Part shown: one piece after another, positions 26,479 through 35,066 of the stretch | Layout of the letters: every line of letters begins with the position of its first letter | How positions within the stretch are numbered: the first letter of the stretch is position 1 | NCBI GenBank assembly: GCA_022340285.1 | Contig: JAJDOG010000079.1 | Location: forward strand, 40,014-104,013 | Length of the DNA stretch: 64,000 nucleotides | DNA from: Betaproteobacteria bacterium | GTDB lineage: Bacteria; Pseudomonadota; Gammaproteobacteria; Burkholderiales; SG8-39 | Direction: 5' to 3' | The notes under the pieces: generated by a model | Databases searched by the model: none | Told to the model about the DNA's origin: nothing | The model's input: the letters and a program-made list of their open reading frames with translations, nothing else | Made by a program: the position numbers and the translations under genes

Positions 26479-26564
26479 AAGCGAACTCCGGCGCGCGTTC
26501 GCGCGAGTTCCGACCATGTTAGAGCTTGCCTGATGACCGTGCAATGACGCAGGTCACGGCGCGC

Positions 26565-26927
26565 TCAGCGCGCCGGCCGGTTCTTGAGCTCTATCGGCTT
26601 TCCGTGCGGCGTCGCGCGCGCCACCGAATCCCAGTCTTCCTTGCGTTGCAGCATCTCGGCGATCGTCACCAGCCCCTTCGTAGCGGCGAGTCTTTCCAGC
26701 GCCGCCAGCCAGTACTCGTAATAGTGCGTCCCGTCGTCCGGCGTATCGGCCGCCTTGATCTCGGCCGCAAGCGCATCGGTCCACTCGCGCCAGGTGAAAA
26801 GTCCGCGTTCGTGCAGCGCGAGAGCGAGGCCGAACGCCTGCGCTTCCCATGGCGCGCGAAATACGGGCCCATCGGCGTCGCGCGGAATGCTCGGCAGGTC
26901 GGCCAGCTTGTGAGGCGACGCAGTCAT
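26565..26927 (-). CDS. Nitrile hydratase activator/accessory protein
   Basis: A 120-residue homologue of the cobalt nitrile hydratase activator (P14K type). It shares the DGPVFRAPWEAQAFGLALAL, YYEYWLAALERLA pattern with the beta subunit N-terminal region, as known for this family. The activator forms a complex with alpha and inserts oxidised cobalt by subunit swapping. The ATG overlaps the beta stop (ATGA), so synthesis is coupled. The start at 26927 ([12 protein letters not shown]) is preferred to 26951. Confidence 0.88.
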   Translation of the reverse strand: MTASPHKLADLPSIPRDADGPVFRAPWEAQAFGLALALHERGLFTWREWTDALAAEIKAADTPDDGTHYYEYWLAALERLAATKGLVTIAEMLQRKEDWDSVARATPHGKPIELKNRPAR

Positions 26928-27595
26928 GCGGCGTCGAGATGCGCTTCCCAAAGATCCACGTACACGGCGTCACGCTCGCTGACCTCAGGGCCCCACAATT
27001 CGCGCGCGGCGAAGCGGATACTGTAGAGGTGCTGCGGCTGGGGGCCATGACCCATCGCGTGCGAATCGGCGAAGATGAAGACGCCGTGATCGCGATCCAC
27101 GACGCCCGCGCGGCCGCGCGCGTAGCGCGGCAGGCGAGTGTGACCGGTCGGGTTGATGTTGTGCGCGACGACGCGATCGCCCGGCGCAAAACGTGCCGGC
27201 ACCGTCTCGTTCACCCGCGCGTTGCCACCCTTTTTCAGAAGCGGCTCGACATTCTCCGCCGTGAGCAATCGCGGATGACCCGTGCGCCGGACCGGCGCGG
27301 CGGTGTCACGCAGCCGTGCGTCGAGTTCGGCCTGCGGCACGAGGCCCCGCTCGAGGAGCAGGCGCTCCAGGCCCCACAGCCACTTCTCGTAGTAGGTTGA
27401 TGCGAGGTACTCGGCGCCCGGCATGCGCTCGCGCGCGTGGCGGCTCGTGTCGATGTTCCATTCGCCGAGAAAACCGGCGGCCAGCGTCAGCGCCAGAACG
27501 CGCCGTTCCCATTCGTGATGAAACCACGGCTCGTCGGGCTCGATCTCCACCGGGCCGAATCCGTGCATCCCGCCCATGTCGTGCACGCCGTTCAT
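26924..27595 (-). CDS. nthB: Nitrile hydratase beta subunit
   Basis: A 223-residue beta chain. The N-terminal [14 protein letters not shown] is the family signature, then [17 protein letters not shown] and the C-terminal SH3-like barrel ([20 protein letters not shown] ... [15 protein letters not shown]). It forms the alpha-beta heterodimer whose interface holds the metal. The ATG overlaps the alpha stop by 4 bp and the stop overlaps the activator start, giving strict alpha-beta-activator order. Together they hydrate nitriles to amides in the cytoplasm. No amidase gene is nearby. Confidence 0.95.
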   Translation of the reverse strand: MNGVHDMGGMHGFGPVEIEPDEPWFHHEWERRVLALTLAAGFLGEWNIDTSRHARERMPGAEYLASTYYEKWLWGLERLLLERGLVPQAELDARLRDTAAPVRRTGHPRLLTAENVEPLLKKGGNARVNETVPARFAPGDRVVAHNINPTGHTRLPRYARGRAGVVDRDHGVFIFADSHAMGHGPQPQHLYSIRFAARELWGPEVSERDAVYVDLWEAHLDAA

Positions 27596-28242
27596 TTTGC
27601 AGACTCTTTCCCGTCGGGACGCTCGACTCTCGCCACCCCGATCATCGCGTCGCGCGTGACCAGGGTCGCAAGCTCGTCTTCGCTCCACCCCTCGGTCCCG
27701 GCGGGCCGCTCGGGAAGCACGAGGTAGCGCACCTCGGCGGTCGAATCCCATACGCGGACCTCGACGTCCTCGCCGACGTCCAGGCCGAGCTCCCTCATGA
27801 CGCCGCGCGGGTCGATCACCGCACGCGAGCGATAGGGTGCCGACTTGTACCAGACCGGAGGGAGTCCGAGCACCGGCCAGGGATAGCACGAGCACAGCGT
27901 GCACACGACGAGGTTATGCACCTTGGGGGAGTTCTCGAGAACGACCATGTCCTCGCCTTGTCGGCCGGTGTAGCCGAGGCTGGCGATGGCCGCGGTGGCA
28001 TCGCGCAGCAGCCATTCGCGGAAGGCGGGGTCGGTCCAGGCTTTCGCGACGACGCGCGCGCCGTTGCGGGGACCGACCTTGGTCTCGTAGGTGTCGATGA
28101 GCGCGTCGAGGGCCTGGGGGTCGACCAGGCCCTTGTCGACGAGCAGCGACTCGAGCGCCTTGACCCGCAATTCCGTGTCGGAGAATCGCGAGCCGTCCTC
28201 GTGATCGTGGTGATGCCCGTGATGGTCGTGCGCGTCGCTCAT
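27592..28242 (-). CDS. nthA: Nitrile hydratase alpha subunit, cobalt type
   Basis: A 216-residue alpha chain carrying the metal centre [12 protein letters not shown] (C114, C117, C119). The residue after the first Cys is Thr, the hallmark of cobalt-type; iron-type enzymes have Ser. Two of the cysteines are expected to be oxidised to sulfenic/sulfinic acid. The start is ATG 28242. The N-terminus is unusually His-rich ([14 protein letters not shown], residues 3-16), which could bind cobalt. The gene follows a transglutaminase-like gene by 49 bp and leads the alpha-beta-activator set. Confidence 0.95.
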   Translation of the reverse strand: MSDAHDHHGHHHDHEDGSRFSDTELRVKALESLLVDKGLVDPQALDALIDTYETKVGPRNGARVVAKAWTDPAFREWLLRDATAAIASLGYTGRQGEDMVVLENSPKVHNLVVCTLCSCYPWPVLGLPPVWYKSAPYRSRAVIDPRGVMRELGLDVGEDVEVRVWDSTAEVRYLVLPERPAGTEGWSEDELATLVTRDAMIGVARVERPDGKESAK

Positions 28243-28291
28243 GCTTTTCCTTCGCTGCGGTCCCATTGTGATCCCGACCGCCGGGGACTGT

Positions 28292-28990
28292 CTATTTCCC
28301 CGCGGCAGCGCGCGTACGGCCCGTTCCCTTGTTTGACTGCCGCCTGGGCTTGCCGGGGTGCGGGTACTGGGGGTGATCGTAGCTGTCGCGGACGAATCGT
28401 TCGCAGACCAGCAGCCGCTTTTCCTGGTGGCGATTGATCAACGGATAGTGGCGCGTCTCGAGCAGCTGCTCCACGACGTTCCAGCAGTTCTTCGGGTTCG
28501 TCACCCATTGCTTCGGATCGACGCGCCGCAGATCGAACGACCGAGAGTAGCTGCGCAGCGTCTTCTGGCCGCGCCGGTTGGTGTATTCGTGGAAGTACGA
28601 CATCGCAAGCTCGCGCAGGGTCCGGTACACCGGGTCACGGAATCGCAGCGGCGCATGGTTCGTCTTCGAAATCGCCCCCCAGCAGCCGTTGCGACGAAAG
28701 AGTGTGATCGCGTGATCGAAATCGCGCACTGCCGTGAGGTAGAGCAACAGGGGCGGCTCGCCGTGGATCCAAAGCGCGCACGCGGCCAGCATGGCGCCCT
28801 CGATGCAGTGCGCGTGGCGCTTCTCCAGGACGCCGCGCACGGAAAGCGCGGTGTCGCCGTTCAGCTCGTGATTCTGCGTGATGCGGTCGTTCAGGAATTT
28901 CTGGATCTTGACCGGGGTGTCGAGCGGTCGCAGGACCGCAAACTCTCCCTTTGTGAGTCCGAGGTCTCCGGCGCGGGCGAAACGTTTCAT
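28292..28990 (-). CDS. Transglutaminase-like protein of unknown function
   Basis: A 232-residue soluble protein. The segment [20 protein letters not shown] (Cys 62) followed by [20 protein letters not shown] (His 93) and ISKTNH looks like the Cys-His-Asp/Asn core of the transglutaminase superfamily, with the small residues expected around the active Cys. The start is ATG 28990 behind AGGAGA; the further upstream frame runs through unlikely sequence. The C-terminus is Lys/Arg-rich. It precedes the nitrile hydratase genes in the same direction. Catalytic function (protease, transglutaminase or none) is inferred from motif only. Confidence 0.6.
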   Translation of the reverse strand: MKRFARAGDLGLTKGEFAVLRPLDTPVKIQKFLNDRITQNHELNGDTALSVRGVLEKRHAHCIEGAMLAACALWIHGEPPLLLYLTAVRDFDHAITLFRRNGCWGAISKTNHAPLRFRDPVYRTLRELAMSYFHEYTNRRGQKTLRSYSRSFDLRRVDPKQWVTNPKNCWNVVEQLLETRHYPLINRHQEKRLLVCERFVRDSYDHPQYPHPGKPRRQSNKGTGRTRAAAGK

Positions 28991-29178
28991 CTTCTTGACT
29001 GTCTCCTGGCCCGCAAAGCGCGGGGAACCGCCGAAGGGTACCCAATGGCGCGTGGCGCCGCTAGCTTTACACAGCTTTACATTGTCGAGAACGCCCCGCA
29101 ACTTGCCGTGGCGAACATGTTGCCGTCGACGGAGAGCGCTCCGTCGAGTCATCTTCAAAACCATGCAAGGAGAATTCC

Positions 29179-29727
29179 ATGGATAAGGAAAGCAGGAACG
29201 ATTCATCGCAGCCCGCGGCCTGCACACCCGGGCGCCGGCGCTTCTGGAAGCGCGTCGGGATCGCCGCGGCGGTCGGCGCGACCCTGACGGGCCTTGGCGC
29301 GGGCGTCTTCGCGCACGGTCGTCCCGGCGGAGGATGGGGCGGGCCGGGCGGGTGGCATGCGCGGCACGACATGTCGCCCGAGCTCCGCGCCAAACACGTG
29401 GATCTGATGGTCGAGCACATGCTGGAGGGCATCGACGTCAGTGCGGACCAGAAAACCCGCATCAACGCGATCGTCACGGCAACGTTCAAGGAGATGGAGC
29501 CGTTGCGCGAGCAGCGCTTCGAGGCGCGACGCGAGGCGATCGAGATCCTCACGCGACCCACGGTCGATCGTGCGGCGATCGAGGTCTTTCGGGTCGAGAA
29601 GCTGAAGCTCGCGGACGCTGCCTCGCAACGGGTCACCCAGGCAATCGCCGACGTCGCCGAGGTGCTCACTGCCGAGCAGCGCGCCGCGCTGGCGGAGAAG
29701 TTTTCGCGCCGTCGCGGGCCTCGCTGA
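29179..29727 (+). CDS. Spy/CpxP-like periplasmic protein
   Basis: A 182-residue export protein with a helical C-terminal domain (MLEGIDVSADQKTRINAIV ... EVLTAEQRAALAEKF), where the LTxxQ motif is the Spy/CpxP signature. The N-terminus has a twin-arginine-like motif RRRFWKRV before a hydrophobic stretch, then a Gly/Pro/His-rich linker. Such proteins act as periplasmic chaperones and as feedback partners of envelope-stress sensors. It is followed 107 bp later by a response regulator and kinase, fitting a CpxP-CpxR-CpxA-like module. Confidence 0.85.
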   Translation: MDKESRNDSSQPAACTPGRRRFWKRVGIAAAVGATLTGLGAGVFAHGRPGGGWGGPGGWHARHDMSPELRAKHVDLMVEHMLEGIDVSADQKTRINAIVTATFKEMEPLREQRFEARREAIEILTRPTVDRAAIEVFRVEKLKLADAASQRVTQAIADVAEVLTAEQRAALAEKFSRRRGPR

Positions 29728-29834
29728 GCGCGACGCTGACGGGGCAGGCCGGGCGGGGCGCGTGCGCCCCCGTCCGGCCCGCACTCGTCTATGTCCGTGA
29801 GGGTCGGGTTATCCTCGTGGGCGAGGCGACTCCC

Positions 29835-30530
29835 ATGGCTGACCGCATCCTGATGATCGAGGACGACGCGCGCTTGTCGGACATGGTGGGCGAGTACCTC
29901 GGCAAATCCGGCTTTCGCATCACCGTGTGCGGTTCGGCCGCGGAGGGATTGCAGCGCCTCAAGCACGATTCCTTCGACGCGCTGGTCCTCGACCTCATGC
30001 TGCCCGACATGGACGGACTTCAGGTGTGTCGTGAGGTGCGCGCCGGATCCGACCTGCCGATCCTGATGCTCACGGCGCGCGGTGACGCGACCGACCGCGT
30101 GGTGGGCCTGGAGCTCGGCGCCGACGACTACCTGCCGAAGCCGTTCGATCCCCGCGAACTGCTCGCCCGCCTGCGCGCCATCCTGCGCCGGCGCTCGCCT
30201 GGCCGGACGGCGGACATCCTGCGCTTCGGGCGCCTCGAGATCGACCGCGGCGCGCGCGTGGTACGGCTCGACGGCGAGGAACGTTCGCTGACGAGCTATC
30301 AGTTCGCGCTACTGGTCGCATTCGCCGAGCGTCCCGGACGCGTGATGTCGCGCGACGAGCTGATGGACCTCGTCAAGGGCGAGCAGCTGGAGGCATTCGA
30401 TCGATCCATCGATGTGCACGTCTCGCGAATTCGCGCGGCCATCGAGGACGACCCGAAGCGCCCGCGCCGCATCATCACCGTGCGCGGCGCGGGGTACGTG
30501 TTCGCGAAGAATCAGGACGAGCACGCGTGA
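29835..30530 (+). CDS. OmpR-family response regulator
   Basis: A 231-residue regulator. The receiver has D10/D11, phospho-acceptor D53 (ALVLDLMLPDMDG) and the LPKPF Lys. The winged-helix effector domain (SLTSYQFALLVAFAERPGRV, FDRSIDVHVSRIRAAIEDDP, RIITVRGAGYVF) is of the OmpR/PhoB type. The start is ATG 29835. The stop overlaps the kinase start (GTGA), so both proteins are made together. It probably controls the upstream Spy/CpxP-like gene. Confidence 0.93.
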   Translation: MADRILMIEDDARLSDMVGEYLGKSGFRITVCGSAAEGLQRLKHDSFDALVLDLMLPDMDGLQVCREVRAGSDLPILMLTARGDATDRVVGLELGADDYLPKPFDPRELLARLRAILRRRSPGRTADILRFGRLEIDRGARVVRLDGEERSLTSYQFALLVAFAERPGRVMSRDELMDLVKGEQLEAFDRSIDVHVSRIRAAIEDDPKRPRRIITVRGAGYVFAKNQDEHA

Positions 30531-31804
30531 AGCGGCTGTACGTCCAGATTTTCCTCACCGTCGTGGCGGCGCTGCTGGCATTCGCGCTGCTCGCCGGGAT
30601 CGCCTGGCGGCTGTTCGGCGAGCCGCGCTGGACGGCCAACGCGCGCGAGGCCGTGTCCGAGCTGATCCAGGCGGCGCTGCCGCCGGCCGACGCGCCGCCC
30701 CGCGTGCATCAAGCGGCCCTGGACCGCATTGCAGGCAGGCTTCACCACGACATCGGGCTCTACGGTGCCGATGGCGTTCCGCTCGCGCACCTCGGTCGCG
30801 CGTTGCCCGCACCGGACTTCGTGCATGGGGACAGCGGCTGGTTGAGTGGGCGAGGTCCGCCCGCGTGGAGCCTGCAATTGCCCGACGGACGCTGGTTGGT
30901 CGCGCGCTTTCACCGCGGGCCGCGTGCGCCGGTCGTCGGACTCGTCGCCACCTTGGCACTGCTCGCGCTCGGCGTCGCAGTCGGTGTCTACCCGGTTGTG
31001 CGACGGCTGACGCGGCGACTCGAACGGTTGAAAGCCGGCGTCGACGCGCTCGGCTCGGGCGATCTGGCGACGCGGGTCCCCGTTGAAGGCCGCGACGAAG
31101 TTGCCGCTCTCGCCGAAACGTTCAACCGTTCGGCCGGCCGCATCGAGGCGCTCGTAGCCGCACACAAGAAGCTGCTCGCTAACGCGTCGCACGAACTGCG
31201 TTCTCCGCTTGCGCGAATTCGCATGGCGGTCGGCATGCAGGCCGAGAGCGTCGACCCGAAGCTCCGGGCGGAAGTGGAACGCGATATCGCCGAACTCGAC
31301 GCACTGATCGACGAGATCCTGTTATCCAGCCGGCTCGACGCACTCGAGGAGGGCGCGGTCGCGGAGGAGGTGGACCTCCTCGCCCTGGCGGCGGAGGAAT
31401 GCGCCCGGATCGGTGGAGAGGTGCAGGGCGATCCGGTCATCCTGCGTGGCGAGTCGCGTCTGCTGCGTCGCCTCCTGCGGAATCTCATCGAGAACGCACG
31501 ACGCCATGGCGCCGGTTCGCCGATCGACGTGGTGCTTCGCCGCCCCAGCACCGGCCGGGTGGAAGTGCGCGTCTGCGACCGGGGTCCCGGCGTGCCCGAG
31601 GCCGAGCGCGAGCGGATATTTGAGCCCTTTTATCGGATGCCCGGCGCCTCCGAGCGTGAAGGCGGCGTGGGCCTCGGGCTCGCGCTGGCGCGCCAGATCG
31701 CCCGGCGCCATCGGGGCGACGTGCGCTGCGAGGCGCGCGAGGGCGGCGGCAGCTGCTTCGTCGTCGATCTGCCGGTCGGTGAGGTGTCCGCCGCGAATTC
31801 CTGA
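30527..31804 (+). CDS. Sensor histidine kinase (envelope-type)
   Basis: A 425-residue membrane kinase. TM1 is at residues ~8-28, a periplasmic sensor of about 100 residues follows, and TM2 is at ~134-157. Then come a HAMP linker and the HisKA box NASHELRSPLARIRMA (His 222). The ATP domain has the N box NLIENARRH, G1 DRGPGVPEAE, F box IFEPFYRM and G2 GVGLGLALARQI. GTG 30527 overlaps the regulator stop. It pairs with the adjacent response regulator; the stimulus is probably envelope stress or metal, inferred from the Spy-like neighbour. Confidence 0.92.
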   Translation: MKRLYVQIFLTVVAALLAFALLAGIAWRLFGEPRWTANAREAVSELIQAALPPADAPPRVHQAALDRIAGRLHHDIGLYGADGVPLAHLGRALPAPDFVHGDSGWLSGRGPPAWSLQLPDGRWLVARFHRGPRAPVVGLVATLALLALGVAVGVYPVVRRLTRRLERLKAGVDALGSGDLATRVPVEGRDEVAALAETFNRSAGRIEALVAAHKKLLANASHELRSPLARIRMAVGMQAESVDPKLRAEVERDIAELDALIDEILLSSRLDALEEGAVAEEVDLLALAAEECARIGGEVQGDPVILRGESRLLRRLLRNLIENARRHGAGSPIDVVLRRPSTGRVEVRVCDRGPGVPEAERERIFEPFYRMPGASEREGGVGLGLALARQIARRHRGDVRCEAREGGGSCFVVDLPVGEVSAANS

Positions 31805-31836
31805 TCCGACGTGGCGCGACGTGGCCGTAATCTGCG

Positions 31837-31846
31837 CTGCTATACT
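31837..31846 (+). promoter_or_regulatory. Extended -10 promoter for the HdeD-like gene
   Basis: TGCTATACT (extended TGN plus TATACT at 31841-31846) lies 63 bp before the ATG at 31909, in the gap after the kinase gene. A -35 hexamer is not obvious, as is usual for extended -10 promoters. Confidence 0.45.
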
Positions 31847-31908
31847 CGACGTGATCGTACCGGTAGCGTGCGGCAGTGCGTGCCGGCATCCGCAAAAGGG
31901 GGTCAAAC

Positions 31909-32523
31909 ATGGCTGACAAGGCTGAAAACCTTTCTCCCGAGCAGAAGGCGCAGGTCGGTTTGATCACGGCGGCGATATCGAAGGGCTGGGGTTGGCTGCT
32001 CGCGCTGGGCATCATCTCGCTCATTCTGGGAGTGATCGGGCTGGGCATGACGGCGGCCCTTACCATCGTGTCGGTGATCTTCTTCGGGGCGCTGTTGCTG
32101 GTAGGAGGCGTGATCCAGCTCTTTGACGCGTTCAAGCACCCGGGCTGGAAGAGCACGTTCTGGCATGTGCTGATCGCACTGCTCTACCTCGTCGGCGGCA
32201 TCATCCTTGTCGGCGATCCCGTCGGCGGATCGGTCGCGCTCACGCTCGTCGTGGCGGCGATGCTGATCGCCTCCGGCATCTTTCGGGCCGTCATGGCGTT
32301 CCACGCGAAGGGCGTCGCGGGCTGGGGGTGGCTGCTCTTCGGTGCGATTCTCTCGATCGTGCTCGGCCTGATGATCCTTTCCAGCTGGCCTGTGAGCGGC
32401 CTGTGGGTGATCGGGCTCTTCGTCGCCATCGAGTTGATCATCAATGGGTGGTCGTGCGTGATTATGGCGCTCGTGGGCCGACGCGCGGTAAAGGGGATGG
32501 GCGGCACGGCCAAGCCGGCGTGA
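31909..32523 (+). CDS. HdeD-family membrane protein
   Basis: A 204-residue protein with six membrane segments in three pairs (GWGWLLALGIISLILGVIGL; ALTIVSVIFFGALLLVGGVI; TFWHVLIALLYLVGGIILVG; VALTLVVAAMLIASGIFRAV; GWGWLLFGAILSIVLGLMIL; LWVIGLFVAIELIINGWSCV), the HdeD/YeiH-like pattern linked to acid resistance in E. coli. ATG 31909 follows AAAAGGGGG. It has its own candidate promoter and so need not be part of the two-component operon. Confidence 0.88.
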   Translation: MADKAENLSPEQKAQVGLITAAISKGWGWLLALGIISLILGVIGLGMTAALTIVSVIFFGALLLVGGVIQLFDAFKHPGWKSTFWHVLIALLYLVGGIILVGDPVGGSVALTLVVAAMLIASGIFRAVMAFHAKGVAGWGWLLFGAILSIVLGLMILSSWPVSGLWVIGLFVAIELIINGWSCVIMALVGRRAVKGMGGTAKPA

Positions 32524-32570
32524 CGGCCGCTCGGTGACCCGGCGCGACCGGGCGCGATCCCGAATCTGGA

Positions 32571-33200
32571 ATGAGCCTGACTCTCATCGACAACGAGCGC
32601 GGCGTGCGCGCGGCGCGCCGGTTCGTTCTCGCCGTGGACCTCGATGGTGTCGTGGCCGATTTCATGAAGGGCCTCCGGCCGATCGCCGCCGAGTGGCTTG
32701 GCGCCCCGCTTGAGGCGCTGACCGAGGAAGTGACCTACGGATTTCCGGAGTGGAAGCTCGATCGCTGCGGCGGTTACGACGCGCTGCATCGTTTCGCGGT
32801 GAAGCAGCGCGGGCTCTTCAAGAGTCTTCCGCCCGTTGCCGGGGCGCCCGCGGCGTTGCGCCGGCTTTCCGCGCGCAACATCCGCATCCGGATCATCACT
32901 CACCGGCTCTACATCCCCTGGTTTCACCAGGAGGCCGTGCAGCAGACGATCGAGTGGTTGGAGCACCACGCGATCCCGTACTGGGATCTGTGCTTCATGC
33001 GCGACAAGGCCGCGGTGGGCGCAGACCTCTATGTCGAGGACAGTCCCGACAACATCGAGACGCTGCGCGGGGAGGGTCACGAGACGATCATCGTCGTGAA
33101 CTCCACGAACCGTCATCTGCCGCCGCCGCGGGCAAACTCGTGGGAGGACGTCGAGCAGCTGGTGCTCGCTGCGCTCGCCCGCTGGCAGTCCCGCGAGTAG
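32571..33200 (+). CDS. HAD-family 5'(3')-deoxyribonucleotidase-like protein
   Basis: A 209-residue HAD phosphatase. Motif I is LAVDLDGVVADFM, motif II IRIRIITHRL and motif III/IV DKAAVGADLYVEDSPDNIE. This pattern with DxDG(V)xAD and the EDSP ending matches the NT5C/deoxynucleotidase group, so it probably dephosphorylates nucleoside monophosphates. It lies 47 bp after the HdeD-like gene on the same strand. The exact substrate is inferred. Confidence 0.78.
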   Translation: MSLTLIDNERGVRAARRFVLAVDLDGVVADFMKGLRPIAAEWLGAPLEALTEEVTYGFPEWKLDRCGGYDALHRFAVKQRGLFKSLPPVAGAPAALRRLSARNIRIRIITHRLYIPWFHQEAVQQTIEWLEHHAIPYWDLCFMRDKAAVGADLYVEDSPDNIETLRGEGHETIIVVNSTNRHLPPPRANSWEDVEQLVLAALARWQSRE

Positions 33201-33234
33201 GGCGCGAGCCCGCGTCTCAAAGCACCGGGAATTT

Positions 33235-34089
33235 CTAAAGGGGCAGGAAGACCTTCAGGGCCACGCCCTGGACGACGAAGCGGATGTTGCGATTGGTGCG
33301 CTCTGCGATGACGCGTGCGAGGCTGTCCTGGTATGCGATCAGCTTCCCCATCTCCCGCTCGTAGCTGAGGTTCTGGACGCCGTCGGGCGCGATGTCATTC
33401 GACAGCAGCAGCGGCTGCCCATTTGCGTCGTGCGCGGTTGCGAGCTTCCACGCGGCGACTTCGATGTTGCGCGCCGCATTGTAGAGTTTCTGCGGATCGA
33501 CCATGTCGAGCAGGAAGAACTCGGTTTGATTGCCGTACGCCTGCATGATCATGCTTCCAAGGCCGACGCCGAACGCGAAGACGCGGTCGCCGGCAAAGTC
33601 GGGCTGGAATGCGAGCTGCAGCGCGTCGGTCCCCTGCGCATTGCCGAGCTCCGGAAAGCGCCACGCGAATTGCGGATCGAAGGCGCGATTGACCGCGGCA
33701 TCGAGACTTGCATAGCCCCCGCGCTGCCATTCACGCGGATTGCGTCGATACAGCTTCTCGGTGAGAAGGCGGACCGATCCGAGGCTTTCCTGGAGATGGA
33801 TTTCGACAACGCTGTCGATGTCCGACTTCGCGAGGTCGGAAGCCTGCATGTCGCGGGCGTGCGGGGGCGGCCGGTGCCCGGTCGAGGGCGCAGCTCCCGG
33901 GATCGTGATGTCGCGGGCGCAACCGGCGAGCATCGCGAGGGCGACGACGAAGAAGCGGCGCCGGCCCCCGACCTGCGGGCGAGACCGGTTCGCGGAGCCC
34001 GCATTTTGCCGGGACCACTCCGGCGACGACCGTGCTTCTCCCACCAGCTCTCCATTCGTCGGGCGGCGATCCGTTCCGCCCGCGCGCAA
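33235..34089 (-). CDS. Predicted lipoprotein of unknown function
   Basis: A protein of about 269-284 residues with a lipobox (RRRFFVVALAMLAGC) and a mature part containing a helical domain (ASDLAKSDIDSVVEIHLQES) and a mixed region (AGDRVFAFGVGLGSMIMQAY). The N-terminal region before the signal is long whichever start is used: TTG 34089, or GTG 34044 behind GGAG. Without a closer start the signal lies about 40 residues in, which is odd. I do not recognise the family; membership of the lipoprotein class is the only firm point. Confidence 0.6.
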   Translation of the reverse strand: MRAGGTDRRPTNGELVGEARSSPEWSRQNAGSANRSRPQVGGRRRFFVVALAMLAGCARDITIPGAAPSTGHRPPPHARDMQASDLAKSDIDSVVEIHLQESLGSVRLLTEKLYRRNPREWQRGGYASLDAAVNRAFDPQFAWRFPELGNAQGTDALQLAFQPDFAGDRVFAFGVGLGSMIMQAYGNQTEFFLLDMVDPQKLYNAARNIEVAAWKLATAHDANGQPLLLSNDIAPDGVQNLSYEREMGKLIAYQDSLARVIAERTNRNIRFVVQGVALKVFLPL

Positions 34090-34193
34090 GCTTAAGCCAG
34101 CGGCGCTACGAGCGCTAACTCATTTGCGCGGGCATTGCGCACCAGTTCGCGGTGCGCAGCGTGCACGCCGAGCGCGCTGTCTCGCCGTCCATG

Positions 34194-35024
34194 TCAACGG
34201 CCTTCGAAGCGCGGCGGTCGCTTGGCCTCGAACGCGCGTACGCCCTCCTTGAAGTCCTCGCTTAGGGCGCAGACGCTGAACGACTCGATCTCGGCCGCCA
34301 GCTGTGCGTCGAGACCATTGCGCGCGCTTTCGCGCATCAGTTGCTTGAGCTGGCCGAACGCGATGGTCGGTCCGGCGGCGAGGCGGCGCGCAAGCTTCCG
34401 GGTCTCCGCGTCGATTTCCCCGGCGGGAACGACCCGGTTGGCCAGGCCGAGCGCCAGGGCAGTCTGCGCGTCAATGCGCTCGGCAAGCATGAGCAGCTCC
34501 ATCGCCTTGCGCGTGCCGAGCGCGCGCGGGAGGGTGAAGGTCAGGCCGCAATCTGGAGTCGTGCCGAGCTGGAGGTAACCGGTCGCCAGGTAGGCGCGGT
34601 CCGAAAGGATTGCGAGATCGGCGGCCAATGCGAACGACAGGCCCGCGCCGGCCGCCGCGCCGTCCACGCTAGCGACCACCGGCTTCGGCATGCGTCGCAT
34701 GGCGATGACCGCTGCATGCGCAGCATGGATGCCGAGCCGGAAGCCGGCGGCGCGTTCGGCCGGTTCGGCATCGAGGTCGGCGGCGAAGGTGTCGATGTCG
34801 CCTCCTGCCAGGAAGTGTCCGCCGGCCCCGCGCAGGACCACGCAGCGCACCTCAGGGTCGGCCTCCAGCGCATGCATCGCGTCGCCGAGCGCGTCCGCGA
34901 GCTCGAAATTGAGCGCATTGAGGCACTTCGGCCGGTTCAGCGTCACGATTGCGACCGCGCCTTCCCGCTCTGTGAGCACAGTATCGCCCACCGGCGGTTG
35001 CCGCGTTATCTCCCAGGATTTCAT
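34194..35024 (-). CDS. Enoyl-CoA hydratase/isomerase (crotonase) family protein
   Basis: A 276-residue crotonase. The two oxyanion-hole segments are GGHFLAGGDIDTFAADL and VASVDGAAAGAGLSFALAAD, with the usual AYLATGYLQLGTTPDCG following. The general acid/base pair of classical hydratases is not both Glu (the second site is TTPDCG, i.e. an Asp), so isomerase or another crotonase reaction is as likely as hydration. It lies 42 bp after the M20 peptidase on the same strand. Acyl-CoA substrate unknown. Confidence 0.85.
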   Translation of the reverse strand: MKSWEITRQPPVGDTVLTEREGAVAIVTLNRPKCLNALNFELADALGDAMHALEADPEVRCVVLRGAGGHFLAGGDIDTFAADLDAEPAERAAGFRLGIHAAHAAVIAMRRMPKPVVASVDGAAAGAGLSFALAADLAILSDRAYLATGYLQLGTTPDCGLTFTLPRALGTRKAMELLMLAERIDAQTALALGLANRVVPAGEIDAETRKLARRLAAGPTIAFGQLKQLMRESARNGLDAQLAAEIESFSVCALSEDFKEGVRAFEAKRPPRFEGR

Positions 35025-35066
35025 CTATGAGGTCTCCGATCGTTAGGACGTGGCCCGCCGAAAGGC

